Source: Umbelopsis ramanniana AG (taxonomy: Eukaryota; Mucoromycota; Umbelopsidomycetes; Umbelopsidales; Umbelopsidaceae). From it: a stretch of 64,000 bases of DNA. A model generated the notes under the pieces. It was not told the DNA's origin. It saw nothing but the letters and a program-made list of their open reading frames with translations, and made no database searches. Shown one piece after another: positions 36,100 to 46,615 of the stretch. The first letter of the stretch is position 1; every line of letters starts with the position of its first letter. The stretch is taken from NCBI RefSeq assembly GCF_025399195.1, contig NW_026252091.1:62001-126000 (forward strand), given 5' to 3'. The translations under genes and the position numbers were made by a program.

Positions 36100-37608
36100 A
36101 TGGCACCTTCAGCAACATCATCCCCGGGAATCGGTATTGCCAATCTACCCAACCAGCGTCATAAGATCGTGACTCAAAGGGGTGCAAACTTCACTTTAAT
36201 GGTTTGTGGTGAGTAACACCTCTTGTTTTTGGACCAGGTACAATTTCTATCCATGACAACACGTTAGACTAAATACGCTTGAAACCAGGCGAGTCCGGTC
36301 TAGGTAAGACTACCTTCGTCAACACGCTTTTTACCACTGGCATCAAGGAACATAAGAATCATGTTAAGCGCCACTCGGAACAGTTGGACAAGACTGTCAA
36401 GATTGAGATCACCAAAGCTGGTAAGTGGGAGGGCAAACAGCCAGTAAAACGAGCGGTTACACCAACATACTCATCCGCAAAATCTTTGTGTAGAGCTGGA
36501 AGAAAAGTTGTTCAAGGTTCAATTGACTGTTATCGACACCCCTGGATTTGGTGACTATGTGAACAACAGAAACAACTGGGACCCCATCATTGAGTTTTTG
36601 GATGATCAACACGAAAGCTTTATGAGACAAGAGCAACAGCCCACTAGAGAGGGAAAGATTGACATGAGAGTGCATGCTTGCTTGTACTTTATTCGACCCA
36701 CTGGTCATACGTAAGTAAAATTTATTGTTGAGAGAATTAAGCAAAGCTTATAACTTAACATTCGTACTGCAGATTGTCAGCTTTGGACGTTGAAGTCATG
36801 AAGCGTCTTGGATCTCGCGTCAACCTTATCCCTGTCATCGCTAAGGCTGACACTCTTACCCCTAAGGATCTTGCCGAATTTAAGCAGAAGGTAAAAGTTT
36901 CAGAGTAATTTTCAAAATGCCACTCCTATTGCTATCCTAACAAAACATCTGCCCGCCAGGTCCGCGACGTCATTGTTGCCCAGAATATCCACATCTATTC
37001 TTGTCCTATTGAAAGCGAAGAAGAGTCCACTACTGCACGTAACCAGGACATCATGTCAGCCATGCCTTTTGCTGTCATCGGTTCAATTGATACCGTCAAC
37101 ACTACAGATGGTAGAACTGTCATTGGCAGAGAATATAGCTGGGGTGTTGCTGAAGTTGAGAATGATGAGCACTGCGACTTCAAGAAGTTGCGTAGCCTTT
37201 TGATCCGCACTCACATGTTGGACTTGATTTCTACCACTGAAGAGACTCACTACGAGACTTACAGACAAGGCCAGATGGAGACTAGAAAGTTTGGAGACCC
37301 CAAGTAAGAGTCACTATATCCATTGAACTTGCGGTTCCTGAACAGCACAACCTCATCATTTTTATTACTATAGGGTCAAGAACTACGATAACCCCAAGTT
37401 CCGTGAAGAGGAAGATATGCTTCGCAAGAGATTCACTGACCAAGTCAAGTCGGAGGAGAACCGTTTCCGTCAATGGGAACAGCAATTGATCGCTGAGAGA
37501 GATCGCTTGAACAAAGACCTAGAGACTCAACACGCTCAAATCAAGTCTCTCGAGTCCGACTTGGAGTCTTTGTATCAGCAACAGAACCGTGGAACCATCA
37601 GAAGATGA
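36100..37608 (+). CDS. CDC12: septin, Cdc12/AspC group
   Basis: The product is a filament-forming GTPase of the septin ring at septation and branching sites. The start MAPSATSSPGIGIANLPNQR leads to IVTQRGANFTLMVCGESGLG with the P-loop GESGLGKT, DTPGFGDYVNNRNNWDP (G3), AKAD (G4) and the septin unique element with EYSWGVAEVENDEHCDFKKL. The sequence IANLPNQRHKIV and the short N-terminus match the Cdc12/AspC group rather than Cdc3, Cdc10 or Cdc11. A C-terminal coiled coil (WEQQLIAERDRLNKDLETQH) ends NRGTIRR. Five introns; about 385 residues. Confidence 0.93.
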
Positions 37609-38038
37609 AGTAGGGGATGATAGCATAGCCCAGGAGAACTGATATTCTAGAGATTTTGAGCTTGTCAACCCCCACCCCAATATGTAGATTAATTATTGAT
37701 ATCCACGCATTCTGTTCTCTTCTTTCAATATCTAAATACCATATCATTGGTAACTTTCCATGGCCGTAGAAGACAGTGTTTTATGCCATGAGTGGCCTGG
37801 CAAGCAAGGGTTAGCATTTTGTCAAATTGACAAGCATAAGCAATTTTTTTTATTTTGGCTGGCTGGTGAAATTTTTGTCTCAGCTAAAGCCCATCAATTT
37901 TGTGACGTCGATCGAAGCATCAAAACATAGAGTACCCTCTTGCGGTGTGCACAAACAGCGGTCATCTTACTAGTTCGAGCCCTACGACTTTAATCACCCT
38001 TATAGAACAACTAGTCAACCTCTGATACATATTCTACC
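37609..38038. other. intergenic: septin 3' end and NDUFA11 promoter
   Basis: I see no coding exon in these 430 bp. A CACCC and a GTGACGTCGA block near 37900-37912 (TGACGTC resembles a CRE/bZIP site) lie about 135 bp before the NDUFA11 start. Confidence 0.4.
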
Positions 38039-38635
38039 ATGACCGGAAACAAAGATTGTGTCGCACAGGCTGCAAAGACCACTGCCGTTGCTGGTGGAGC
38101 TGGTCTCTTTGTTTCAGCTATCCAAAACACCATGGGCAAACATACTGAAGGAGCCAAGGGCATCTTCACCCGAACTGGAGGCACTGTTGGTTTCCTCGGT
38201 ACGACTACTCAAATGTAATTAGCGTCATCCGACTCGAATGTGTGTCCTAATCTATTTTCACTATAGCTGCAATGGGTGGTGTTTTTGCTCTTACAGAATG
38301 TGCCGCTGAAGGCATCCGTGGCGAGAGCGACCCATACAATGCTGGTATTGCTGGTTGTGCTGCTGGTCTCGTAGCTGGTGTCAGAGGTATGGAAATAACG
38401 CTTTCCTAATATGACCATCCTTGAATTCTTCATTTCACTTACTGATGGTCTTCTCTATTTAGCTCACTCAATCGCTACCATGTGCGCAGCGTGCGCTGGT
38501 GTTGGAGCAACCATGTTCGCCTACGAATATGCTGGTGGTAACTTGAAGGGAACGTTAGTCGACATGTCTGAAGAAGACAAGAAGGCATGGCGAGATTCGT
38601 TCTTCAAGAAGAACAAGCAGACAGAGGAGGCATAA
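38039..38635 (+). CDS. NDUFA11: complex I subunit NDUFA11 (21.3 kDa / B14.7 type)
   Basis: This is an accessory membrane subunit of mitochondrial NADH:ubiquinone oxidoreductase, a member of the Tim17/Tim22/Tim23 superfamily. The sequence MTGNKDCVAQAAKTTAVAGG opens the first of several Gly/Ala-rich helices; AAMGGVFALTECAAEGIRGE, NAGIAGCAAGLVAGVRAHSI and CAGVGATMFAYEYAGG follow. A charged tail LVDMSEEDKKAWRDSFF ends the protein. Two short introns; about 148 residues. Its presence indicates that the organism keeps a full-type complex I, unlike Saccharomyces. Confidence 0.9.
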
Positions 38636-38978
38636 GGTCTATCTCTCATTATATAAACGGTTCTTTCTTTGATACAATACCATCAACCCCCTCCTAAAAA
38701 AAAATTACAATCAAAAAAATACAGTTTTTGTCAATTCTTAGACGCATAATATCGCGAACGTTTTTTGCTTGACGTGATACTTTACTAATACTGTGATCGT
38801 GAGCTCGGTAAAGGCAAGGGATTCTGTCTCAATCGCAAAGATGGAAAGGAAACAGAGAAATCGTGGTGATGGATGGATTTAGTATAATTACTAGATAAAC
38901 AACAAATTGCACGTTTAAATCGATAATGGTTATTTCTATATCGATAGAACATAAGTTACTCTATTTGAATGGGTTTAA
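38636..38978. other. convergent 3' region of NDUFA11 and ALG11
   Basis: These 343 bp are AT-rich, with A-runs at about 38696-38720 and no coding frame that looks real. Confidence 0.4.
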
Positions 38979-41097
38979 TTATGTTAAGCTTCGTCGCAAT
39001 GATCGAAGAATGCCGTCGCCGAAGACAAGCTCTGAGAATTTGTCACACACGGACGCTCGAGCATTGGTGGCGATAGCTACATATTCCTCCGGTGACAAAT
39101 CAATAGCTGTCTTCATGTGAGCTGCAAATTCATCCACGTTGTCTGCGAGGAAGCCTTCGGTAAAAGAAGGTTTAGCGTTTTACGTCATTTTTTTTTCAAA
39201 TGTTCATTGAGAGCCTTACCGGTAGGTTGGTTATTATATTCCGTCACAATATCCATCAAGGGACCTCCAGATTTATGCGCGACAGGAATCATACCAGCAG
39301 CCTGTACATCATTCATCAGGATCAGTAACGGATATCTTGCCATGCCGATAAAATTGACGAAACAATAACTCACCATGTACTCTACGACACCAATACCAAA
39401 GTGTTCGTTCCACATTGTATGTAACCCAACCTTTGCTCTTGAGACCCACTCCAAGAGTTTGGGAAATGGTGCATTAATCTCAAAGATGACATTGTCCTGC
39501 AGATGATGAATTGGTCAGTAATACGTACCAAGCGTATGTCACAGTAGCATACACACTTACCTCAATATCCAATTCTTTGGCAGCCAATCGAAGAGACTGT
39601 ATTCTGTTTTCGTCTCCTTCATTTCGCGAACTTCCAATGAGAACAAGGCAGGTTTTCTTTTCGCCCTCTCGGAAATCTGGATTATTTTCCAACAGCTTTG
39701 CAAACGATTGTAGCTGCAGCATGTGGTCTTTTTCTGGTCTATATCCACCAACAGTTTAGTGCATAGGTTGTGAGAGGTGGGAAGGTTCACTCTGAGCTAT
39801 TCCTACCTGAATTGAGCCAAACTGGCGATAAAGCGTTCCCTCTCTGTAATGGCCAGCTCACTGAATCGTTCGGTGTCGCATGGTGGATAAACGATGTCTG
39901 CGTCGCGCCTCCACAAACTTTCAATATGCCCCTTAGTCCAAGTCGAATTGACCATAACGATATCGGCAAAGTTTCCACAGTATCCATAGATTTTGGCGAA
40001 GGAGCGGTAATAGCTGATGTAATAAGATTAATTTCTGTTGACAGACACAACAAAGGATGCTCATGATCAACGTACACTTGCTTTCCCATATTCCAGATGG
40101 TACTCTTAGTGTACACCCCACGCTTCAAGAGGACTGATGTCTGATCCTGAACCTTTTGCAACATGTCCGAACTGTGTGAAAATTGCTTTTAGACCAGATG
40201 TTACAAAGCAGATCAGCGTTACTGTTTCGATTTTACCTTATAGTAGGATAATGAACATATGCGGCAATTTTGATGCCGGTTAGGAGATATACCAGAGGGT
40301 ATGTAAAGGCGTATCCCATGGTGTCTATGGAAATTCAGAATTTGAGTATATAAGGACTGTAGAGCCACGCATTGAATCTGTCCTGCGTACCAAAGTAGAC
40401 ATCTGGGATGACATTGTTCAAAGCCTCATAACCTAAGAATAGTGATCCAATACTTTGTCCCAGCAGCGTTAACCGGGGATATCTATAGCGAGCTGTTAGA
40501 TCATATCCTCAAGGCAATTGAACTCTTTTTTGCTACATACCGATTATCTTCTACCAGATAACGTTTTTGCAAATAGACAAAGACAATTCTGTTTGGGTTG
40601 ATGCTGATATCAAAGTTTGACTTGAAATCCCACTAAAGTTAGCTACGCTGATGGGTATAACTTGCTCAATTGACGTCTCACCTTAATTTTCGCTAGTATT
40701 TGTTCCTTTCTTGCGTCGGTATCACCAGTATATACAACAGAAACGACGTATGGAAAAAACCGCTGAATATCCCGAATGGCGGTCCATAATACTCTCTCGC
40801 CACCTCCGCCAGCGTTACTGACCAGATAACGTTAGTCTCTATCATTTGAATTCATTGTTTCATTCTCTGTATTTACCAATAAGGATGGAAGAATCCAAGC
40901 AGGACAGGGACTTCGTTCTCGGTGTATTCTATAGTAGAAAGTATTCGATCGCGATGTTCGAAGTAGGTTGCTCGCAAGTTGCTCTTAAAGTAAGCGATTA
41001 CTAGCCATAAGATGATGGTGGTGAATGTGAACGTCGCCGAAATAAAGAGAACCAGTAGAAAGGTGAGAGTTATTGGATTGAACAGGAGATCGGCCAT
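38979..41097 (-). CDS. ALG11: ALG11 alpha-1,2-mannosyltransferase
   Basis: This GT4-family enzyme adds the fourth and fifth mannoses to the dolichol-linked oligosaccharide on the cytosolic face of the ER. A membrane segment near the N-terminus ([20 protein letters not shown]) is followed by [24 protein letters not shown], the conserved [19 protein letters not shown] motif. The C-terminal half has [20 protein letters not shown], containing the EX7E motif of GT4 enzymes, and SGGPLMDIV. It ends [12 protein letters not shown] with a stop at 38979-38981. About seven short introns divide it. The start at 41097 ([10 protein letters not shown]) is the first ATG of the frame. It is divergent from UBC6, with 144 bp between starts. 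Confidence 0.94.
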
Positions 41098-41241
41098 GGT
41101 GATTGGCAGTTCTGTCTGTAACCGAAGAGACCGAAGTAGTGCTGTTGTACCTAATGCGGGCAAAAATATAACCCCAGCTCAGCCAAAGTTCAACGTGGCA
41201 GGTTCTTCAAGTGCCAGCCCTCCGCAAAAGCTAGCACGACA
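41098..41241. promoter_or_regulatory. bidirectional promoter of ALG11 and UBC6
   Basis: Two ER-membrane genes start on either side of this 144-bp gap. Joint control is inferred from the arrangement; no named element was recognised. Confidence 0.4.
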
Positions 41242-42586
41242 ATGACCTCCACGTCATACAATAGAAAGAGTCCAGGTATTTACATCAGGTAATAGCGTAT
41301 ACGCTGCTGTAGTCATATTAATCCAACACCTCTACCATTTCTTGCTACAACTAATGCTTCAGCTGTGAAGCGGATCCTTCAAGAAGCCAAGGAATTGCAG
41401 GAAGATCCATCGGTAGAATACACTGCCCGACCTTTAGACGTAAGCTAGCAACATGCTCTTTTGTATTTGGATCATCCATGGTCTTCTTCTCAACATTTTG
41501 ATTCGTTACAGGAAAATATCTTTGAGTGGCATTTTACGGTGAGCGGGCCAGTAGACACCGAATTCGACGGCGGAAGGTAAGCGGATAACAGTAGCACCTA
41601 CCAACGATGTGCTGCTAAAACGAGTCATGTTGGATTTAGATATCATGGCCGTATCTTGTTACCCAATGAATATCCATTCAAGCCTCCTGAAGTTCTCTTC
41701 CTGACCGTAAGATACCCCGATCATGATACTTATCATAGGTGCAAACTACTTTTACTGACTCTTTCTTCATCAGCCCAACGGCAGGTTTGAATTGAACAAA
41801 AAAATTTGCTTAAGCATTACAGGCTTCCATCCGGAATATTGGCAACCGGCTTGGGGTGGTAAGGACGATGAGAAAAAGTGAAATGATGTTTGAAACCGCG
41901 GTCGCTGTACTGATGATCTGCTGGCAATAGTCCGTACTGTTATGCTTGGTATAATGGGATTCTTTCCTACAAAAGCCGAAGGTGCTATAGGAGGCATTGA
42001 TTATCAACCTGAAGAGCGCAAGAAGTTGGCACGTTCGTGAGTACACCCGTCACGATAAACAATCAAAATGTTGCATTGACTAATTGCAGCGCTATGTACA
42101 TCATACAGCTCCAGGGGTTGGACCTGCGTGGCCTGTCAGTCCTCAAATCTAGAATTGTTACCTGATATACCTAAAACCGACGCGCAGCCTCAAAGTAGAG
42201 ATAAGGCTGATATGCCGCAGTTCTCCTTCGCATACGCAGAAAACAAGCCTGTCCAACCTGAGCCGGCTCCAGCTGAAACCAACAACAGGACGGAAAGCGA
42301 AGAGCTGCTACCAACACCTTGTGTCAAGGATGCCTTAAGGTCAAGCGACATGAAAGATGAACCCATCACATCACGGGTGCCAGAGCTAAACAATGATACT
42401 GCATCTGGCAACAGGAAGTCCCTAATCAGCCAAGCACAGGGACCAACGAACTCAGGGCAAGGTCAGGCTAGCACAACAGGTGATTCAAGTCATTCATCGT
42501 CCAACCTGTCACCACGATGGCTGGATGGATTAATCATGGGACTAGTAGCCATCCTGATCGGCCTTGTTATTAGAAAGGTATTCTAA
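41242..42586 (+). CDS. UBC6: ER-anchored ubiquitin-conjugating enzyme UBC6/UBE2J type
   Basis: This is a tail-anchored E2 enzyme of ER-associated degradation. The start MTSTSYNRKSP splices to AVKRILQEAKELQEDPSVEY, then DENIFEWHFTVSGP, GGRYHGRILLPNEYPFKPPE and KKICLSITGFHPEYWQPAWG. The catalytic cysteine is in KKICLSITG, and the active-site pattern PNGRFELN is that of Ubc6/UBE2J, which lacks the HPN motif of ordinary E2s. A Ser/Pro/Glu-rich spacer follows. The C-terminus is a single hydrophobic anchor (GLIMGLVAILIGLVIRKVF). Six exons, about 315 residues. The tail is longer than in yeast Ubc6 and more like UBE2J1. Confidence 0.93.
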
Positions 42587-42978
42587 TGTCAATCAATTAG
42601 GATGTTTTTACACTGTGTATATAAATAAAAATTGGTGTCAGATTGTAAACAGTAAGCCACGCTGCCGTTATGAGGTGGACATAATTTTAATGTTTTTGAT
42701 GCGTTAGAATAATTTATCTATTGTACTATGCTACTATGCTGCAATAGGAGTCAGAATGGTGCAAGAAGGAAAATAAAAAACTAATGAGAATACGAAGATC
42801 TAATTTGTACTTGACACAGAAAGCGAACGTAGACAGATATACAGGTTTGGAAAGAAAAACGAAAGGAAAGGAAAGGAATATAGGTTAATTACGGAAGTTC
42901 AAACTATGGCTGGGGGGGAGGAGTACGGGTATATTTGGGATGTAGGGTTATGAAGAGCGATGAGAGTGAATGGGGTTT
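42587..42978. other. convergent 3' region of UBC6 and the Sel1 gene
   Basis: No coding exon seen. A GGAAA-type simple repeat lies at about 42850-42880, next to AT-rich sequence. Confidence 0.45.
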
Positions 42979-44943
42979 TTATGCTGCTGGTGCACAATGG
43001 CCATAAGCAAAGGTGGAGTAGTATGCACCTTCGCCGAGAGGACTATCTTCGTCATTGCCGGTGCCGCCTGCGGAATCCAGACAAGCTCTCATTAAGAGTC
43101 TACGGAGACGTTCATGAGAAGTTCTACAACCGGCCAAAGCTGCGCGTTCATACCACATGGTTGCTTCAGCCAGATCGACATCGCAACCCAAGCCGTTTTC
43201 AAAACAATTAGCGAGGTGGAATTGGGCTGCAACATGTTGAAGGGAAGCTGAACGCTTAAACATTTCGAAAGCAAGTTTAACGTCCTGTTCAATGCCTTGG
43301 CCGCTTTGAAGATGCATGCCAAGCTTATCCATGGCGCGAGCGTGGTTTTGAGCAGCGGCTTGTTGATACCAGAAGACAGCCTTTTGATAATTCTTGTTGA
43401 CACCGATACCATTTGCATAGCAGAAGCCAAGATTGCATTGTGCCCATGAGTTGCCTTGCTTTGCAGACTTGCTGTACCAGCTCACTGCTAACTTTGGGGC
43501 TTTCTTGGTTCCAATGCCTTCTTCGTAGCAGAACCCAAGGGAATTCTGAGCCAGGGCATTGCCTTGTGCTGCGGACTTGTAAAACCATTTGAAGGCTTCT
43601 GTTTCATTCTTTTCAACGCCGATGCCATTACGGTAGCAATATCCGAGAGAGAGCTGAGCTGGCGCATGATCTTCTTTGGCACTCAAATAGTACCAATAAA
43701 CGGCTCTCTTACCATCAACAGGTACACCAACACCATTCTGATAGCAGTAGCCTAAAGAATGGTATGCGAAACTGTTGCCTCTTTCAGCAGACTTGGTATA
43801 CCAATGAACAGCATCGGTGGCAGATTTAGGCACGCCAATGCCATTTTGATAGCAGAATCCAAGATTGTGTTGAGCTCGTGCATGACCTTGATTGGCAGCT
43901 TGTCGATACCAATAGGCTCCTAGACGTTCATTCTTTTCGACACCAATGCCATTTTGATAACAGAAACCTAGATTGCATTGAGCCCAGGGGTAACCTTGAT
44001 CGGCACTCTTCTGATACCATGTAGCAGCTTTTTGGCTATCTCTATTGATGCCAATACCGTCTTCATAACAGTAACCTAAGGAGTTTTGAGCAAAGGCATT
44101 GCCTTGTTCGGCAGCAAGTTTGTACCATTTGACCGCTTCCGTGACATTTCTTTCAACTCCGATTCCATCTTCGTAACAGTAGCCCAAGTTGTAGATCGCG
44201 ACGGTTTCGCCTTGGTCAGCTGCAAGCCGGTACCAGCGGATGGCTTCAACGTCGTCTTTTTTCACTCCATAGCCCTCTCCGTAGCAGTAGCCAAGGATAC
44301 CTTGACCGCGAGCATTGCCTTGTTCAGCGCTGGTCTTGTACCATCGAAAAGCTTCAGCCTCGTTGGCTTTGGGACCAACTCCGTCGTGGTAACATACACC
44401 AAGAACATATTGTGCTTCAGGGCAGTTATGTTGCGATGCTGCTTCTCGAATCCACTGAATGGATTCCACGCCAAGGTTGCAGAGTCGCTCAGTCCATAGT
44501 TCAGCTTCTCCTCGATCTATTTTGACACCTGGACGGCCGTATTTTCGTAAAAAGGCTAAGCGAGCCATCGCCAAGCCATCACTCTTTCTTGCAGCTCTTA
44601 TGTACAGAGCTTCTGCTTGGCGGAAATCAGTTGCGATGTTGCCGAGGCCGAATTCATAGCAAAAACCCAACACTCCCTCTGCTTGGGCATGCCCCTGAGA
44701 GGCGGCCTGTCGTAAATAGGTGACGGCAACTTTGGGATCTTTCGCAAAGCCGTTGGTACCAAAAAGATGGTTGTTGGCGGTTTGAAAAAGATGTGATGCT
44801 AAGGGGTCGGATGGCATATGATGGGTTGAAGGAGACGAGTTTGATTTAAATAAATCAGGTGTTGATGAATCTTTAACAGTCAGTCTAGCAAAGACACGAC
44901 CAAAGTGGTGTAATATTTGTGAGTTTGATCTTTTTGCTGACAT
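42979..44943 (-). CDS. Sel1-repeat (TPR-like) protein, 654 aa
   Basis: A single uninterrupted exon encodes MSAKRSNSQILHHFGRVFAR followed by about 14 Sel1-like repeats from about residue 55 to 640, each near 36 residues of the form LGYCYEDGIGVERN...A..WYKLAAEQGN. These alpha-solenoids act as protein-binding scaffolds; related fungal proteins include the Skt5/Chs4 chitin synthase activators and other HCP-like scaffolds. The N-terminus shows no signal peptide, and the C-terminus GAYYSTFAYGHCAPAA does not look like a CaaX box of the Skt5 kind. The lack of introns, in contrast to every neighbour, suggests recent expansion of the repeats or a retrocopy origin; that is inference. The repeats are diverged at the DNA level. 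The promoter side holds a CCAAT cluster. Confidence 0.9.
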   Translation of the reverse strand: MSAKRSNSQILHHFGRVFARLTVKDSSTPDLFKSNSSPSTHHMPSDPLASHLFQTANNHLFGTNGFAKDPKVAVTYLRQAASQGHAQAEGVLGFCYEFGLGNIATDFRQAEALYIRAARKSDGLAMARLAFLRKYGRPGVKIDRGEAELWTERLCNLGVESIQWIREAASQHNCPEAQYVLGVCYHDGVGPKANEAEAFRWYKTSAEQGNARGQGILGYCYGEGYGVKKDDVEAIRWYRLAADQGETVAIYNLGYCYEDGIGVERNVTEAVKWYKLAAEQGNAFAQNSLGYCYEDGIGINRDSQKAATWYQKSADQGYPWAQCNLGFCYQNGIGVEKNERLGAYWYRQAANQGHARAQHNLGFCYQNGIGVPKSATDAVHWYTKSAERGNSFAYHSLGYCYQNGVGVPVDGKRAVYWYYLSAKEDHAPAQLSLGYCYRNGIGVEKNETEAFKWFYKSAAQGNALAQNSLGFCYEEGIGTKKAPKLAVSWYSKSAKQGNSWAQCNLGFCYANGIGVNKNYQKAVFWYQQAAAQNHARAMDKLGMHLQSGQGIEQDVKLAFEMFKRSASLQHVAAQFHLANCFENGLGCDVDLAEATMWYERAALAGCRTSHERLRRLLMRACLDSAGGTGNDEDSPLGEGAYYSTFAYGHCAPAA

Positions 44944-45287
44944 CCAGCAATAAAGTGAAAGAAGATGGGAAAAGAGGTTTCTGTTTAAGCAAGTTTAAAA
45001 ATATATAGGATGAAAAGAGAGAGAGAGACGAAAACCAACTAAAGACGAGCGGAGACATAAAGTTAAAAAAAAATTATGTGCTGTCTGGTCACACACAGGA
45101 TATTCTGTGTCACTAAATGATCATGGATTTGCCCTGAGGAAAGGTTGCTGTTTGGTTTGAATACGATGGGGCCACTCCTGACTTTGTTCTCATGTTGACT
45201 ACGATGCGACGACAGTAATAATTTCAACCGGCTTAGTCCTTGCTCTCCCCTGATCGCTAAGGCCCCCCCCACTCTACCGCATTTTTA

Positions 45288-45501
45288 ATTGGGTGAATCG
45301 GCCCCATGTGTATCAGCTACGCTATTGGTTTGGTTTTGTCCCTATTGGTTTTTGATGTTAGATGAAGGCGAAACATAACAAATATAATCCATCGGTCATA
45401 TCCTAATAACCCAACCTGACTTCAATACGATGACGACGACCTGGTCCACTCTCCCATAGGTTATTGGTTCTGAAATATCCCAGTTGTGCCTGCCCTATTG
45501 G
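45288..45501 (-). promoter_or_regulatory. cluster of five CCAAT boxes
   Basis: Five ATTGG pentamers (CCAAT on the minus strand) start at 45288, 45324, 45344, 45463 and 45497, all in the same orientation, 345-560 bp upstream of the Sel1 gene start at 44943. Such spacing is compatible with binding by the fungal Hap complex. The function is inferred. Nothing else clear was seen between 44944 and 45690. Confidence 0.4.
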
Positions 45502-45698
45502 ACCTTTCTCCTATTCTTTTATGCCTAAAACTCCAATCTCCCTTCCAATATCTCCTTTACCATCCCATTTCTTTGCTTGTTGGTTTTTGGAAACTCACCC
45601 AAACGATTTGCAATGTGTACTACACGCAATAAGCGGATTCAACCGCCCAGCAGTAATTAACATTTCCTCCAATCACATGGCGTCTATGATTATATTAG

Positions 45699-45818
45699 TT
45701 TTATTTTGGCGGGTATTACCTAAAGTGCTATGAACAAATCCGCTTTTTGTTCAGCTCTCTGGATAGAGATCGTAATGCTGCTTATCTTCCTGCTCGTTTT
45801 GCGCACGAATGGGATACA
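45699..45818 (+). CDS. isolated 40-codon exon-like stretch
   Basis: Following an ATTATATTAG acceptor-like sequence and preceding GTATGT, exactly 40 open codons read FYFGGYYLKCYEQIRFLFSS and then LDRDRNAAYLPARFAHEWDT. The composition is strongly protein-like, and both edges fit splice signals in phase 0. No partner exons could be fixed, so it is either part of an unrecognised gene in 44.9-46.6 kb or a remnant. I do not recognise the family. Confidence 0.3.
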
Positions 45819-46615
45819 GTATGTAAATGCATGATTATGATGCGGCCAAAATCAAGCTTGCTTTTTGCATATTGGAGTCCCGATAGATGCCGTGTTGTGC
45901 CTGTAGATCAACTCAGTCTGACCTAAAGCAAAATAATAAAATTTTTGTGGCAGTGGAGCTATCGCGAGTACCCTACCTGCATTGCTGTTCTGGGTACCTA
46001 GCAAGCATAAATATGCCAACCTGGCAGATTTCTTTTCTTTTCAGCAGAAGTAGATCAAGCCACCGTCATAATGATTTTTCCTTTTGCAAAACATGAGCCT
46101 ATGGCTCAAGTTTTCGAGCCATTGCCAAAGCAGTTTTCAAGGTAACAACAAGGAAGATCAGCCAGTTCTGTGATAGATAACACCGCTTGCCGACATTACA
46201 AGCTCAATATCTATATATATCACCTACTAGAAATGTATCAGACAAGATACTGAGATATCGGGTTGCGAGCTAGTTTTAAAGCCACTTCCGTTTTGTTATC
46301 TACCAATGCCAACTGTTCTGTTTGTGTTCTGTCAGTATGGACTGACCAAATTGTGTCACAAAAACAGTCATTTGTGCGGGAAAAACACTGGGCGACCCGT
46401 TGGCTCCGATTAGCGAAAAAAAAAAGGACCCAGTTCGCAACCAGCGTTGACAGCTCTCCCAGATTGACACCGGAGCCTGTACAAGGAATTCATACTCCAA
46501 TTCAAACAGTGATCTCACATTCTGACCATTACACTTGGGAACATCATCACCCCAACACTTTAATCACTAAAAGTTTGTGAGCGGAAACAACTACAACCAC
46601 CTTATGCAATAAACC

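Noticed and set aside
37900-37990. tRNA-like B-box (AGTTCGAGCCCT)
   Set aside because: No matching A-box or cloverleaf pairing was found around it; it lies in the NDUFA11 promoter.
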